Source: Mucilaginibacter sp. SMC90 (GTDB lineage: Bacteria; Bacteroidota; Bacteroidia; Sphingobacteriales; Sphingobacteriaceae). From it: a DNA stretch of 64,000 bases. The position numbers and the translations under genes were made by a program. This document shows positions 36,167 through 45,457 of this stretch, piece after piece. The number at the start of each line of letters is the position of its first letter. The first letter of the stretch is position 1. The notes under the pieces were generated by a model. It worked only from the letters and a program-made list of their open reading frames with translations, did not search any database and was not told the origin of the DNA. The stretch spans positions 1 to 64,000 of the forward strand of contig NZ_CP094527.1 in NCBI RefSeq assembly GCF_022811725.1, in the 5' to 3' direction.

Positions 36167-39124
36167 TTAGAAAGAACCTGGCCCTCCTGGACCACCTCCG
36201 CCCGGGCCACCACCACCCGGACCGCCAGGGCCTCCGCCATCGCGGTTAAACCTGCGCTGGCCCGGTTCCTGTGTAGGGGCTTTGCCAGCAAATTTTTGCA
36301 GGCGGAAAGTAAAGCTCAATAAATAATAACGACCAAGCCTGTTTACTGTTGATTGTGTAGTGATGTTACCATTTACAACCGATGTATAGCCGGTGTTTTG
36401 GTTAAATAAATCATATGCTGCCAAACGGATTGTTGCACGGTGATCTTTCAGAAAACGACGTTCAACATAAGCATTCAGGATATTTGGGTTTTTAATGTCA
36501 AGGCTGGCATCATAACCATAATTTACCGTGCGGGTAAAATCATAGCTCAGCGTCCAATCTTTCCAGAAATAGTTTTTGCCCGATAAGCCCAGTGTTAGTG
36601 TGCGGAAGTTTGAGCTGCCATCAATAAGCTGTGTATGAATTGAATTTGTTGTTTTGTTAATGCCGTAACTGCTGCTGGCTTCAGCATCAATAATATCAAC
36701 AATGTTCACCCTGAATTTTAAGCCCGGAGTAAAGTTGAGGTTTTTAGCAATGTTTTTTAAAGGGGTTGCTGAGGCTGCAACGTTGTTACTGTCAATGGTG
36801 TTAGAAAACGCTACGCCGTTGGTGTAATTTAATGCACCGTTAAACTGAAGGGTGAACTTGCGCTCGGCCCATGGTTTGGCATAAACAACGTTGGCGGTAC
36901 CAGAATAATAACCATCGGCATTCATGTAGTTAGTAAGGTTGGTGCTTTGCAGGTTTTTTAAAGAGGGATCTGCTGCCAAAGCCGCCTGGCTAAACTTACG
37001 CGGATAAGTAATGGTATTTTGAACTATTTTGTTTTGTGTGGTTGTAAAGTTGAAATTGGTAAAGAAGATATTCCCTGTTTGGAAACTGAAGTTATTATAC
37101 CTTAATGAAAAATTATTGGCAAACTCCGGTTTCAGGTTAGGGTTACCTTGTACAGGATATAGTGCATTCGAAAAATCAATAACCGGTTGTAACTGGGTAA
37201 ATGTAGGTTGGTTGCTTGATCCGTTATATAAAAAGTTTAAGCCTTTTCCCCTTGAAAAATTGTAGCTGAAACGGGCCGTAGGGATCACGTTAAATGTGGT
37301 TATATGCGTAGCCGAATCGTTTTTAAGATTCAGGCCGTTTAATGTAGCCGGCTGCACGCCAACACCCAGGGTTAGATTATACTTTTTTTCAATAAAGCGA
37401 TAATTTAAACCAACCCTGTTTGTGGTAAAGTTGTATTTGTAGTTATTGCTTAATAAAGCATAGTTGTTGAATGTATTGGCCGCGCTCAATGTATCCGTTT
37501 CTTTATCGCTTGTGGTTGATGAACGGTTAAAAGCGTAATTCAACTCCAGGTATCCTCTTTTACTTATAGGCTCCAGGTAGGATAGGTTTGTACCCACACT
37601 TGTAACACGGCTATCAGTGAAGATCTGCTGGTTGGCTGGTGCCGTTTGAGGCGAGCCCACATCATACTGATAGGTTGGGTTATCAAACTGCGAGGTTTTT
37701 GATGAGTTAGCATTGATATTGATGCTAAGGTTACGGCCATGGGCGTTAAAGCGGTGGTTATACAATACGTTAATACCGTAGCTTGGCGAAGTGCCGTCAC
37801 TATGAGATAATGAGCGGTACGATTGATCAAGCAGGCCGCCAATGGTTGATGACACAGATTCGTTAGCATCTGTATTGGTGCTTGAGTAAGTAAAGTTTGG
37901 AACAATTTTAAAGTAATTGATGGTATCCGGTTTCCACTCGATATTAAAATTAAAACGGTGGTTGATAGGATTATCGGTTTGGTTACTTTTTTGGGTACTT
38001 ACGCTTGGTGTTTGAAAGTTATTGGTTTGGATAGATGAACTAACGGTATTGGTAGTGTTATCTGTAAAGCTATAGCTACCATAAACAGAAACATTTTTGC
38101 CCCATTGATCGCGGAAGTTTGCACCTATTGAATGTGCATTGGTGATACCGTTTGCGCTGGTAGTTGAGCCGCTTGAACCACGCAGGGCATTGCCCCTGCC
38201 GCCGCCACCGCCGCCAAAGCCTCCTCCCCCGCCGGATGTTGCGCTGCCGTAAGTAAATGTATTTACGTTGGTGTTATTGATAGTACCCAATACCGCTATT
38301 TGCTGGTCATTGTTAAAGTTGAAAAACTTCAGATCGCCTATATAACGGTTGGCGTTGGCTATGCCCTGATCTTTGGGTAAATAATCCTCGCCATCGCCTG
38401 CTGTGGCCTGCCCAAAGTAACCTTTGTTTTTGTCCTTGCGAATGGTGATGTTCAGGATCTTGTCTGGTTCGCCGGTTTTGATGCCGGTAAGATTGGCCTG
38501 ATCGCCGTAATCATCAATTACCTGGATGCTTTCTACCACATCGGCTGGCAGGTTCTTGGTGGCTGTTTTAACATCGCCGCCAAAAAAATCCTTTCCATTT
38601 ACCCTTACTTTGGTTACTGATTTGCCCTGCGCAGTTACGTTGCCGTCTTTATCCACGTCAACCCCCGGCAGCTTTTTCAATACATCTTCAACCGGTGCAT
38701 TTTCACGTACGGGATATGCACTTACTTTATACTCTGTGGTATCCTCTTTCAGTACCACCGGGTTAACACCTACAATGGTAACCTGGTTAAGCATATTGGT
38801 TTCGGCTTTTAAAACTATGGCGCCAAGATCAACCGGTTGGGTGCCGGCATCAAGCGAGTAATGTTTTTTTATTGCAGTGAACCCGATTGATGTAATGGTA
38901 AGCGTTAGTTTGTTCCCCTTTACAACCGGGAATGAAAACTTTCCTGTGGCATCGGCAATAGCTATGGTGCTGTCGCCGCTGTTTGAAACCAGTTTCACAC
39001 TGCTTCCGGGCAACGAAAGCTTCGTGGAATCAACGACAGTCCCCTTCACTTCCCGCCCGGTTTGAGCGTAAGAACCAAAGGCGGATAAAAGGATAAAACT
39101 TAAGATAAGAAGTAGGGGTTTCAT
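36167..39124 (-). CDS. TonB-dependent-type outer-membrane beta-barrel protein with Gly/Pro tail
   Basis: A 985-residue outer-membrane protein, paralogue of the 31707-34406 gene. The start at 39124 is set by the signal peptide MKPLLLILSFILLSAFGSYA. A regulatory-like domain (REVKGTVVDSTKLSLPGSSV) and a plug-like region (VEDVLKKLPGVDVDKDGNV, then DVKTATKNLPADVVESIQVI) precede the barrel. A Gly-rich loop (SGGGGGFGGGGGGRG) sits near the first strands. After the last recognisable strand (YLLSFTFRLQKF) come about 35 residues rich in Gly, Pro and Arg, with a final Phe. Ligand unknown. Confidence 0.87.
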   Translation of the reverse strand: MKPLLLILSFILLSAFGSYAQTGREVKGTVVDSTKLSLPGSSVKLVSNSGDSTIAIADATGKFSFPVVKGNKLTLTITSIGFTAIKKHYSLDAGTQPVDLGAIVLKAETNMLNQVTIVGVNPVVLKEDTTEYKVSAYPVRENAPVEDVLKKLPGVDVDKDGNVTAQGKSVTKVRVNGKDFFGGDVKTATKNLPADVVESIQVIDDYGDQANLTGIKTGEPDKILNITIRKDKNKGYFGQATAGDGEDYLPKDQGIANANRYIGDLKFFNFNNDQQIAVLGTINNTNVNTFTYGSATSGGGGGFGGGGGGRGNALRGSSGSTTSANGITNAHSIGANFRDQWGKNVSVYGSYSFTDNTTNTVSSSIQTNNFQTPSVSTQKSNQTDNPINHRFNFNIEWKPDTINYFKIVPNFTYSSTNTDANESVSSTIGGLLDQSYRSLSHSDGTSPSYGINVLYNHRFNAHGRNLSININANSSKTSQFDNPTYQYDVGSPQTAPANQQIFTDSRVTSVGTNLSYLEPISKRGYLELNYAFNRSSTTSDKETDTLSAANTFNNYALLSNNYKYNFTTNRVGLNYRFIEKKYNLTLGVGVQPATLNGLNLKNDSATHITTFNVIPTARFSYNFSRGKGLNFLYNGSSNQPTFTQLQPVIDFSNALYPVQGNPNLKPEFANNFSLRYNNFSFQTGNIFFTNFNFTTTQNKIVQNTITYPRKFSQAALAADPSLKNLQSTNLTNYMNADGYYSGTANVVYAKPWAERKFTLQFNGALNYTNGVAFSNTIDSNNVAASATPLKNIAKNLNFTPGLKFRVNIVDIIDAEASSSYGINKTTNSIHTQLIDGSSNFRTLTLGLSGKNYFWKDWTLSYDFTRTVNYGYDASLDIKNPNILNAYVERRFLKDHRATIRLAAYDLFNQNTGYTSVVNGNITTQSTVNRLGRYYLLSFTFRLQKFAGKAPTQEPGQRRFNRDGGGPGGPGGGGPGGGGPGGPGSF

Positions 39125-39215
39125 AAATGTTTTTTCAGCGTACAATTGTTGTATTTGTGTGTATATAGACGTAATTGAACTACAAATGTTCAACTTAAAA
39201 TATACATAAAGCCCA

Positions 39216-39276
39216 ATCAATATATTATTGTTACACATAAGGCTTGTAAAGCCTTATCAATCATATTATTGTTACA
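39216..39276. promoter_or_regulatory. Direct repeat pair around a small hairpin, upstream of the TonB-type gene
   Basis: ATCAATATATTATTGTTACA (39216-39235) recurs as ATCAATCATATTATTGTTACA (39256-39276). Between them AAGGCTT-GTA-AAGCCTT forms a 7-bp hairpin. It lies 90-150 bases upstream of the minus-strand start at 39124, a plausible operator or promoter region. Confidence 0.5.
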
Positions 39277-39289
39277 AATTATTCAATAA

Positions 39290-39316
39290 AAAAAGGCCGG
39301 AATTTCCGGCCTTGTG
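39290..39316 (-). terminator. Terminator between divergent genes (possible attenuator or sRNA end)
   Basis: On the minus strand GGCCGGAAATTCCGGCC is followed by seven T. The two neighbouring genes diverge from here, so it does not end either known gene. It would end a short minus-strand transcript, or act as a leader terminator about 165 bases before the TonB-type gene. Confidence 0.7.
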
Positions 39317-39563
39317 ATTGCTATAAAGATCAGTCAGTCAATTATAAGCGAAAAATTGTGCTGCCTGGAGGGCATTTTGAGGTTCATAAAGTTTATTACG
39401 GATGTGTGGATAATTAGTTTCAATAATTGTTGCGCCGGATACCAATAGCGGTATCAATACGTTTAAGTAATTCACACAAGAAATAAACTATTGTTTAAAA
39501 TCATCTGATATGATGGTAACATTGTGGCACAGTATTTCGTAATACTTAATCAAACATTAACCT

Positions 39564-39836
39564 ATGAACAATATTGGAAACTCGCTGCACGCAAAAGTGC
39601 ACAAATGGATCGATACGATCGGGTTCAGGCTTAACACCTCTCAAACAAATAACAGAAGCCATATTACAACCAATCATTATTTTTTTGAAACCTTTAATTT
39701 TTTCGAAAAATCGAAGAAAAATAAACCGGAGGCCACCAAGTTTTTATGCTTTGACGCCTACGGCGAAAAAATTAATGTAAAGTCGCTGCTTGATTTGCAG
39801 GTTGCCTTTTTTGACAACATAAGCCAGCTTAAATAA
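39564..39836 (+). CDS. Small protein of unknown function
   Basis: A 90-residue protein starting MNNIGNSLHAKVHKWIDTIG. It is Asn, Lys and Phe rich (YFFETFNFFEKSKKNKPEA) with no signal peptide, membrane segment or motif I recognise. The ATG start and isolated position suggest a real gene, but there is no homology support. Lies 73 bases before a hairpin that serves the convergent gene. Confidence 0.55.
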   Translation: MNNIGNSLHAKVHKWIDTIGFRLNTSQTNNRSHITTNHYFFETFNFFEKSKKNKPEATKFLCFDAYGEKINVKSLLDLQVAFFDNISQLK

Positions 39837-39907
39837 TAACGAGGCTCGTGCGCATCAAATAAGTTATAGTATTAAGCAACATGGCGGGGTTTTTAACAGG
39901 CCCTAAA

Positions 39908-39947
39908 AATAAAAATCCCGCCCTAAAAATTTAAGGCAGGATTGTAA
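39908..39947 (-). terminator. Terminator of the DUF5117 metalloprotease gene
   Basis: On the minus strand AATCCTGCC pairs with GGCGGGATT (one G-T pair) and TTTATTTTT follows. Confidence 0.6.
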
Positions 39948-39973
39948 GAAGATTTTTTGATCCTTAAATCAAA

Positions 39974-42613
39974 TTAGTTTTCAACATTGGTTCGCGGCCA
40001 GCAATTCATACTTCCTGTTTTCTCATTCAGTATATCCTGGTTAGCTGTATTTATTCCTCTCATTACTCCACCGCCAATATTAACAACCGGCCTTGTTGGG
40101 TTGAGGGCTTCCTTTATCCGGAGGCGGAGGTCGGCATAGTGGGCTGCAGTTATAGCATCGCCGCCTTTTGGTAAACCGGTATCAATTTTCTTTAACTCGG
40201 CACGTACCATCGGCCTTATATCAGACAGTACAATGTTAATTGGTGTAAAGCCCCAGCTTGCCAGCTGTGCGCTTGATACGCCGGGGAACGAAAAGCTTGC
40301 GTCCATATTTAAAAGGCTTTTCAGGTTTTCAATGTAGCCACGTTGCAAGTTACGCTGATAGCTATCAGGTTTGGTGGTGCCAAATATGCCGGTATGCAAA
40401 TCTGTCAGTAATTGAGCAACGGTGTAGGCGTTAGCGCCGTTTTTGGCCTCGTTGTCATACATGCGGGCCAGTCTTGAAGCGTTTAACTCATTGCCTAATA
40501 CAGAAACCTGCATTGCTTTAATGCGGTTAATGATGACACCGTTATCAAACTTGGCCAGTTCGGCCTTGTTAATAAGCCATGAAGGTGTGGCATATAATTG
40601 CTGGTTTAAAAATAAAGCAGCTTCGCGCTGGCGGTCTTTACCTACAAAATCATAAACCGGTCCTTTTTGATCATAAGTTTTAAAGTTTTCGTTCATGCCG
40701 CCAATGTTGGTGGTTACATGGCCCATGTAACGGTAATACTGGCCTAAAACCTCGTTATATAGTTCGTTAAGATCACTGTAGTCCTCATCTTTTTTGTACG
40801 ACCATTTTTCGAGGTTGGGCAAAATGCGTTTCAGGTTTGCAATGCCATAGGCACTGGCTTTCATGGCATTATCGCCTAAATCTTCATTTTGTAAACGGGG
40901 GTCAATAGAAGTGCCCTGGCGGCCGAAGTAATAAACCGGGTTGCCGGCATTTTTGTTGGTCCATACGGCTAAGATCTCTTTTTCCTGTTCGGGCGTTTTA
41001 TTGCCGGGGAACCAGGTATACCCCCACTTTATCGACCAGTTATCATACTCCCCAATTTGCGGGTACAGGTGCGTAACCCCATCTCCGGGCTGTGCTATGT
41101 AGTTGAAGCGGGCGTAATCCATAATGGATGGCGCGGTGCCATGTTTATCAGTAAAGCTTTTTGAGCGTAATGAATCAACAGCATAAGCATAGCTGGAACC
41201 AAAGTTGTGCGGCAACCCTAATGTATGGCCAATTTCATGCGAGGATACAAAACGGATCAGCTCGCCCATCTGATCGTCAGAAAACTGTGCGTGGCGTGCA
41301 TTTGGGTTTACTGCTGCTGTTTGGATCAGGTACCAGTCGCGCAATAGTTGCATAACGTTGTGGTACCAGCCAACATGGCTTTCCAGGATCTCGCCGCTTC
41401 GCGGATCGGCTACGTGAGGGCCGTATGCATTTTCTACATCTGATGCAAAATACCGGATAACGCTGTAGCGGGCATCTTCTGTACTAAATTGCGGGTCTTG
41501 TTTTACTGTAGGGGCCTCTTTAGCCGTAATAGCATTTTTAAAGCCTGCAGCTTCAAACGCTTTTTGCCAGTCGTTTACGCCTTGTATTAAGTATGGCACC
41601 CATTTTTTAGGTGTAGCCGGGTCAATATAAAATACAATTTGTTTTTTTGGTTCAACCAGTTCGCCTTTTGCATAAGCAGCTGGGTCTTTGGGTTCCAATT
41701 TCCAGCGGTGGATGTATGCTGTAACCAGCGCTTTTTGAGCATTGGTGCCATAATCAGTTTGGCGCTGGCCAAAATAACCAACCCTGGGGTCCATAATGCG
41801 GGCCTTCATCGGGGTTTTAGGCAACAGCAACATTGAAGTGTTTAACTCAAATGTAATGGCAGCATTGCTGTTATCGGTTGGCGACTCGCCGGCACGGTAG
41901 GTTTTTAGGGTATGTGCCTCAACATTTATCGGGAAGCTTTTAATGGTATCTATATACGAACGGGAGTTGTCAACCCCCATTGTTTTATATGCCTTTTTGA
42001 TATCATCAGATAAACCGATGGCAGCAATATCGCCATTATAAAAATCGGTAACATCAATCAAAACCCCGGTGGTATCTTTATTGAAGGCTTTTATATCAAA
42101 AGAGGCCAGTACAGCATCAAGGTTGGAATTTTTAACCGATTGGTACATATCGCTGGTGCTATCGGCGCGTAACGAATAGCTTGGCACGCGAATAAATACC
42201 TGCTTATCATGTTTCTCCCATTTCCAAACCTGGTCGTTGATCTCTTCGCCGCCATATTGCTGGCCAAAGGTTTTTAAGCCGCCCGGTGTTTTTACAAAAC
42301 GGGTTACTACCAGCATTTCGCGGTTGATCAATGAATCGGGAATTTCGTAGTAGTATTTGCCATCAACCTTATAGGTGTTAAACAAGCCGCTATCGGCCTT
42401 CGTTTTTGCAGGGATAAGATCGCTGAATTTTTTAATCCCCTCCTTTTTAGGAGCTCCGGTTGTTGCTGTTGTAACAGTTCCGTTTGGTGTAGTTGTAGTT
42501 TTTAAGGTAAGGCTTTGGTTTGCATGTTTCTTTGTGGCGCAAGAGCCTGCCAAAACTGCAAGCGCCAATACTGAGCCGCGCAAATAGATACCGGGCGACA
42601 ATTGTTTTTTCAT
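39974..42613 (-). CDS. Zinc-dependent metalloprotease (DUF5117/DUF5118 type)
   Basis: An 879-residue lipoprotein (LAGSC, Cys25) of the large Bacteroidota metzincin-like group. Residues 45-100 match DUF5118 (KKFSDLIPAKTKADSGLFNTY) and the following region DUF5117 (YYEIPDSLINREMLVVTRFV). The zinc site H459-E-I-G-H463-TLG-LP-H469 has the HExxHxxGxxH metzincin form, with a Met-turn-like SIMDYAR downstream. A long helical C-terminal domain follows. It is probably anchored in the envelope and degrades proteins there. Upstream, 96 bases separate it from the aspartyl protease gene on the same strand. Confidence 0.9.
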   Translation of the reverse strand: MKKQLSPGIYLRGSVLALAVLAGSCATKKHANQSLTLKTTTTPNGTVTTATTGAPKKEGIKKFSDLIPAKTKADSGLFNTYKVDGKYYYEIPDSLINREMLVVTRFVKTPGGLKTFGQQYGGEEINDQVWKWEKHDKQVFIRVPSYSLRADSTSDMYQSVKNSNLDAVLASFDIKAFNKDTTGVLIDVTDFYNGDIAAIGLSDDIKKAYKTMGVDNSRSYIDTIKSFPINVEAHTLKTYRAGESPTDNSNAAITFELNTSMLLLPKTPMKARIMDPRVGYFGQRQTDYGTNAQKALVTAYIHRWKLEPKDPAAYAKGELVEPKKQIVFYIDPATPKKWVPYLIQGVNDWQKAFEAAGFKNAITAKEAPTVKQDPQFSTEDARYSVIRYFASDVENAYGPHVADPRSGEILESHVGWYHNVMQLLRDWYLIQTAAVNPNARHAQFSDDQMGELIRFVSSHEIGHTLGLPHNFGSSYAYAVDSLRSKSFTDKHGTAPSIMDYARFNYIAQPGDGVTHLYPQIGEYDNWSIKWGYTWFPGNKTPEQEKEILAVWTNKNAGNPVYYFGRQGTSIDPRLQNEDLGDNAMKASAYGIANLKRILPNLEKWSYKKDEDYSDLNELYNEVLGQYYRYMGHVTTNIGGMNENFKTYDQKGPVYDFVGKDRQREAALFLNQQLYATPSWLINKAELAKFDNGVIINRIKAMQVSVLGNELNASRLARMYDNEAKNGANAYTVAQLLTDLHTGIFGTTKPDSYQRNLQRGYIENLKSLLNMDASFSFPGVSSAQLASWGFTPINIVLSDIRPMVRAELKKIDTGLPKGGDAITAAHYADLRLRIKEALNPTRPVVNIGGGVMRGINTANQDILNEKTGSMNCWPRTNVEN

Positions 42614-42709
42614 TTATATATAATAGTTTAAACCGTAAACATATATAAAAACAGGGGCTTTTTTATTGATAAAGCGTTTTATCAATAATAATGTTGCGGG
42701 GGTTATTAA

Positions 42710-43960
42710 TTATATCCGTCGCTTAAGGGTTAGCACGGCTTTATCTACCCGTTTATCATGATAAACCTCAAGCAGCAGGCTTCGGTCATCTTTTGATTTA
42801 AGAAGCTCATCAATATCCTGCAGGGTCATTCTTGAAACGGGTTTAAAATTTATTGATATTATTTCATCATCGCGCTCGAGGCCAATTTCATCGGCAGCCG
42901 AACCGGGTTCAACCCGGCTGATCACGATCCTTTCCAGATGATCGCCGGCTGCATAATACTCAAGACCGCTCATATCATGTTCAAATGGTGCGTTATAAGT
43001 TGAGCCGGGTTTCAGGTACATGGCGCTATCCGGATAGTCGAGAATTACATTAAAACGTTTAAGAATGCCAACACCAAGGTTGCCATCGCGCTTTACAGAA
43101 AGGTTGATTTGGTTGTTTCCATCGTCAGGAAACGAGGCAATGACCTTTTTCAGCTTGAATTTGCCTAAATCAAATTCTTCCATCCTGCTTATAAAGCCAT
43201 TTATTGGCCCGTTTAAGCCGATGCCAAGGTTGGCCGAAGAAATGAACTTTTGCGGAAGGCCATAAGTTTTGATATAACGCTCAATAGATACCGGGTGCCC
43301 GGCCCCAAGGTCAACAACCAGCTTGGTTTTAATAGGCGCTATACCCGGCATCACCACCCGCGCATTTATATAAGCCTTCCTGTCTTCAATAGACATTGGG
43401 ATTTTGTTCGCCTTCCTGAAAGGTTTAAGATCTTTAGACCTGCAAACGGTAACTACGCTGTCCTGGAAACTGATCTTTACGGCCAGATTGTTAAAAAACT
43501 CGTAGCCTAACAATCCATGGATAGGCATACCGGCATATCCCGAAAGGTTAAACACATCTTTTTTCAAAATGGCCGCGGCAACATCATAACTAACCAGGCC
43601 AGGTATGGCAACATCTATGGTTGAAGTAACATAAGCTTCAGAATCTTCGCCTTCACCAAGGCCGGGTATTTTTAACGTGCGTTTATTAGGAATGCTGATA
43701 GAATCGGCTAATTTAGGATCGGTAATGATCATAAGGCCTACGCCGGTATCCAATATAAAATTATAGGGCCCTTTTTGATTGATCTTGAGCTGAATGATCA
43801 TCAGGTTTCGCTCCAGCTTAAACGGGATATTCACCTTTTTTTTATGTACGTCAAGATCAAAGTACTGGGCCCGGGCTGTAGCCGTAAAGCAAAATGTTAA
43901 CACAAATGCAAGCCACAATGCCCCCGGATGGCGTAATTTATAATATAGCTTGTGTAACAA
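42710..43960 (-). CDS. Retropepsin-like aspartyl protease with PDZ domain
   Basis: A 416-residue exported protein. After a signal region (ends ARAQ) there are two halves of an aspartyl-protease fold: D71-T-G in FILDTGVGLMIIT, and a second Asp segment KLVVDLGAGHPVS near residue 225. The C-terminal 95 residues are a PDZ domain (ISRVEPGSAADEIGLERDDEI). Similar PDZ-aspartyl protease proteins are frequent in Bacteroidota, with unknown targets. The second motif reads DLGAG instead of DTG, so catalysis by one Asp pair is uncertain. Divergent from dacB with 59 bases between starts. Confidence 0.85.
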   Translation of the reverse strand: MLHKLYYKLRHPGALWLAFVLTFCFTATARAQYFDLDVHKKKVNIPFKLERNLMIIQLKINQKGPYNFILDTGVGLMIITDPKLADSISIPNKRTLKIPGLGEGEDSEAYVTSTIDVAIPGLVSYDVAAAILKKDVFNLSGYAGMPIHGLLGYEFFNNLAVKISFQDSVVTVCRSKDLKPFRKANKIPMSIEDRKAYINARVVMPGIAPIKTKLVVDLGAGHPVSIERYIKTYGLPQKFISSANLGIGLNGPINGFISRMEEFDLGKFKLKKVIASFPDDGNNQINLSVKRDGNLGVGILKRFNVILDYPDSAMYLKPGSTYNAPFEHDMSGLEYYAAGDHLERIVISRVEPGSAADEIGLERDDEIISINFKPVSRMTLQDIDELLKSKDDRSLLLEVYHDKRVDKAVLTLKRRI

Positions 43961-44019
43961 AGTGGTTATAGTTGGTATATTAAATTTACGAGATTTATTT
44001 GTTAAATAATTATTTTATT

Positions 44020-45345
44020 ATGCGAAAGTCAACAATTTCATTTCTGTTAATTGTTTGTGTTTTAACCCTGTGCCATGATACTATTTATGCCCGTTCGATA
44101 AAAAAACGGAAGATTAAAAAGCTATTCAGGCATTCGCAAATTGTTAATGATCACTTTACCGGCTTTGCCCTTTATGACCTTGATGAGCATAAAATGATAT
44201 ATGAATTAAATGCTGATAAATACTTTACACCGGCATCTAACACCAAGCTTTTTACTTTTTATACCTGCCTTAAAATGCTTGGCGATTCTATTCCTGCATT
44301 ACGCTACCAAACCCGCGGCGATTCGTTGATATTTTGGGGCACCGGCGATCCCTCCTTTTTGCACAGTGATTTGAAAGGGGTTAACGGGCTTAACTTTTTA
44401 AAGCGGAGTAATAAGCAGCTTTTTTATTCGGCGGGTAACTATACAGGCGGGCTTTTTGGAGCGGGCTGGGGTTGGGATGATTATAACGATTATTACCAGG
44501 CCGAAATAACGGCCCTGCCTATTGAAGATAATGTTGCCCTGCTTTATGCTGATAGTGATGGCAACATGCAGGTAAAGCCTACCTATTTAAAGCGGTTTTT
44601 AAATGCCGACATCAGTTATAGTCCGGCATCGTTTAACGTTAAGCGCGACGTTACCAGCAATAGCTTTGTGTACCCTGCCGGGGAGGTGCCTAAGAATTTT
44701 AAACAGGAAATTCCCTGGAAAACAAGCCTGCAATTGACCATGGCCTTATTGCAGGATACGCTTAAGAAATCTGTATCCTTACTTAATAAGCCACTGGTAG
44801 CCGGTAGCGGCATTGTTTACAACACCAATGCCGATTCGGTTTACAGGCGCATGCTGCAGCCGAGCGACAACTTTATTGCCGAGCAATTGCTGCTGGTGTG
44901 CTCGTCGGTGAAATTTAATACGCTCAATACCGATTCGGTGATCAGCTATTCGAAAGCTCATTTTTTGAATGATTTACCAGATGTGCCGCAATGGGTTGAT
45001 GGCTCTGGGTTATCGCGCTATAATTTGTTTACGCCGCGGGATCTCGTGGCCTTGTTGCTCAAAATTAAGGATGAAGTAAAAGATGATAGCCTGCTACACA
45101 GCATGATGCCGGTAGGTGGTGTGGCTGGCACAATCAAAAGCGCATATAAAACAGATAACGGGCAGCCATTTGTATGGGCTAAAACAGGCTCGCTAAGCAA
45201 CAATTATAACCAAAGCGGCTATATAGTTACCCGTAAAGGCAAGCGCCTGGCATTTGCATTTATGAACAATAATTTTACCCGGCCAACCCGCGAAGTAAGG
45301 GATGAAATGGTGAGGATCATGACTCATATACATGAAGCATTTTAG
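44020..45345 (+). CDS. dacB: D-alanyl-D-alanine carboxypeptidase/endopeptidase (PBP4)
   Basis: A 441-residue exported class C penicillin-binding protein. The three active-site motifs are S73-N-T-K76 in TPASNTKLFTF, the SGLSRYN segment in place of S-x-N, and K-T-G in FVWAKTGSLS. The long insert between the first two motifs is typical of PBP4. It trims or cuts peptidoglycan cross-links in the periplasm. The ATG at 44020 fits the signal peptide better than an upstream TTG at 43999. A long perfect palindrome follows the stop. Confidence 0.9.
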   Translation: MRKSTISFLLIVCVLTLCHDTIYARSIKKRKIKKLFRHSQIVNDHFTGFALYDLDEHKMIYELNADKYFTPASNTKLFTFYTCLKMLGDSIPALRYQTRGDSLIFWGTGDPSFLHSDLKGVNGLNFLKRSNKQLFYSAGNYTGGLFGAGWGWDDYNDYYQAEITALPIEDNVALLYADSDGNMQVKPTYLKRFLNADISYSPASFNVKRDVTSNSFVYPAGEVPKNFKQEIPWKTSLQLTMALLQDTLKKSVSLLNKPLVAGSGIVYNTNADSVYRRMLQPSDNFIAEQLLLVCSSVKFNTLNTDSVISYSKAHFLNDLPDVPQWVDGSGLSRYNLFTPRDLVALLLKIKDEVKDDSLLHSMMPVGGVAGTIKSAYKTDNGQPFVWAKTGSLSNNYNQSGYIVTRKGKRLAFAFMNNNFTRPTREVRDEMVRIMTHIHEAF

Positions 45346-45377
45346 GTATAGAAATACGTCATCGCAAAAACGGATGA

Positions 45378-45425
45378 TATAAAACAAGAATAGGTTTCGC
45401 ATGCGAAACCTATTCTTGTTTTATA
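45378..45425. terminator. Perfect 48-bp palindrome between convergent genes
   Basis: Every base from 45378 pairs with its partner to 45425, centred between 45401 and 45402 with no loop; arms are 24 bases, with the core GGTTTCGCATGCGAAACC. Its ends are T/A rich, so it can end transcripts of both dacB and efp. Confidence 0.85.
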
Positions 45426-45457
45426 AAATATTTTACGCTCCATGCGGAGTGAAAGGT

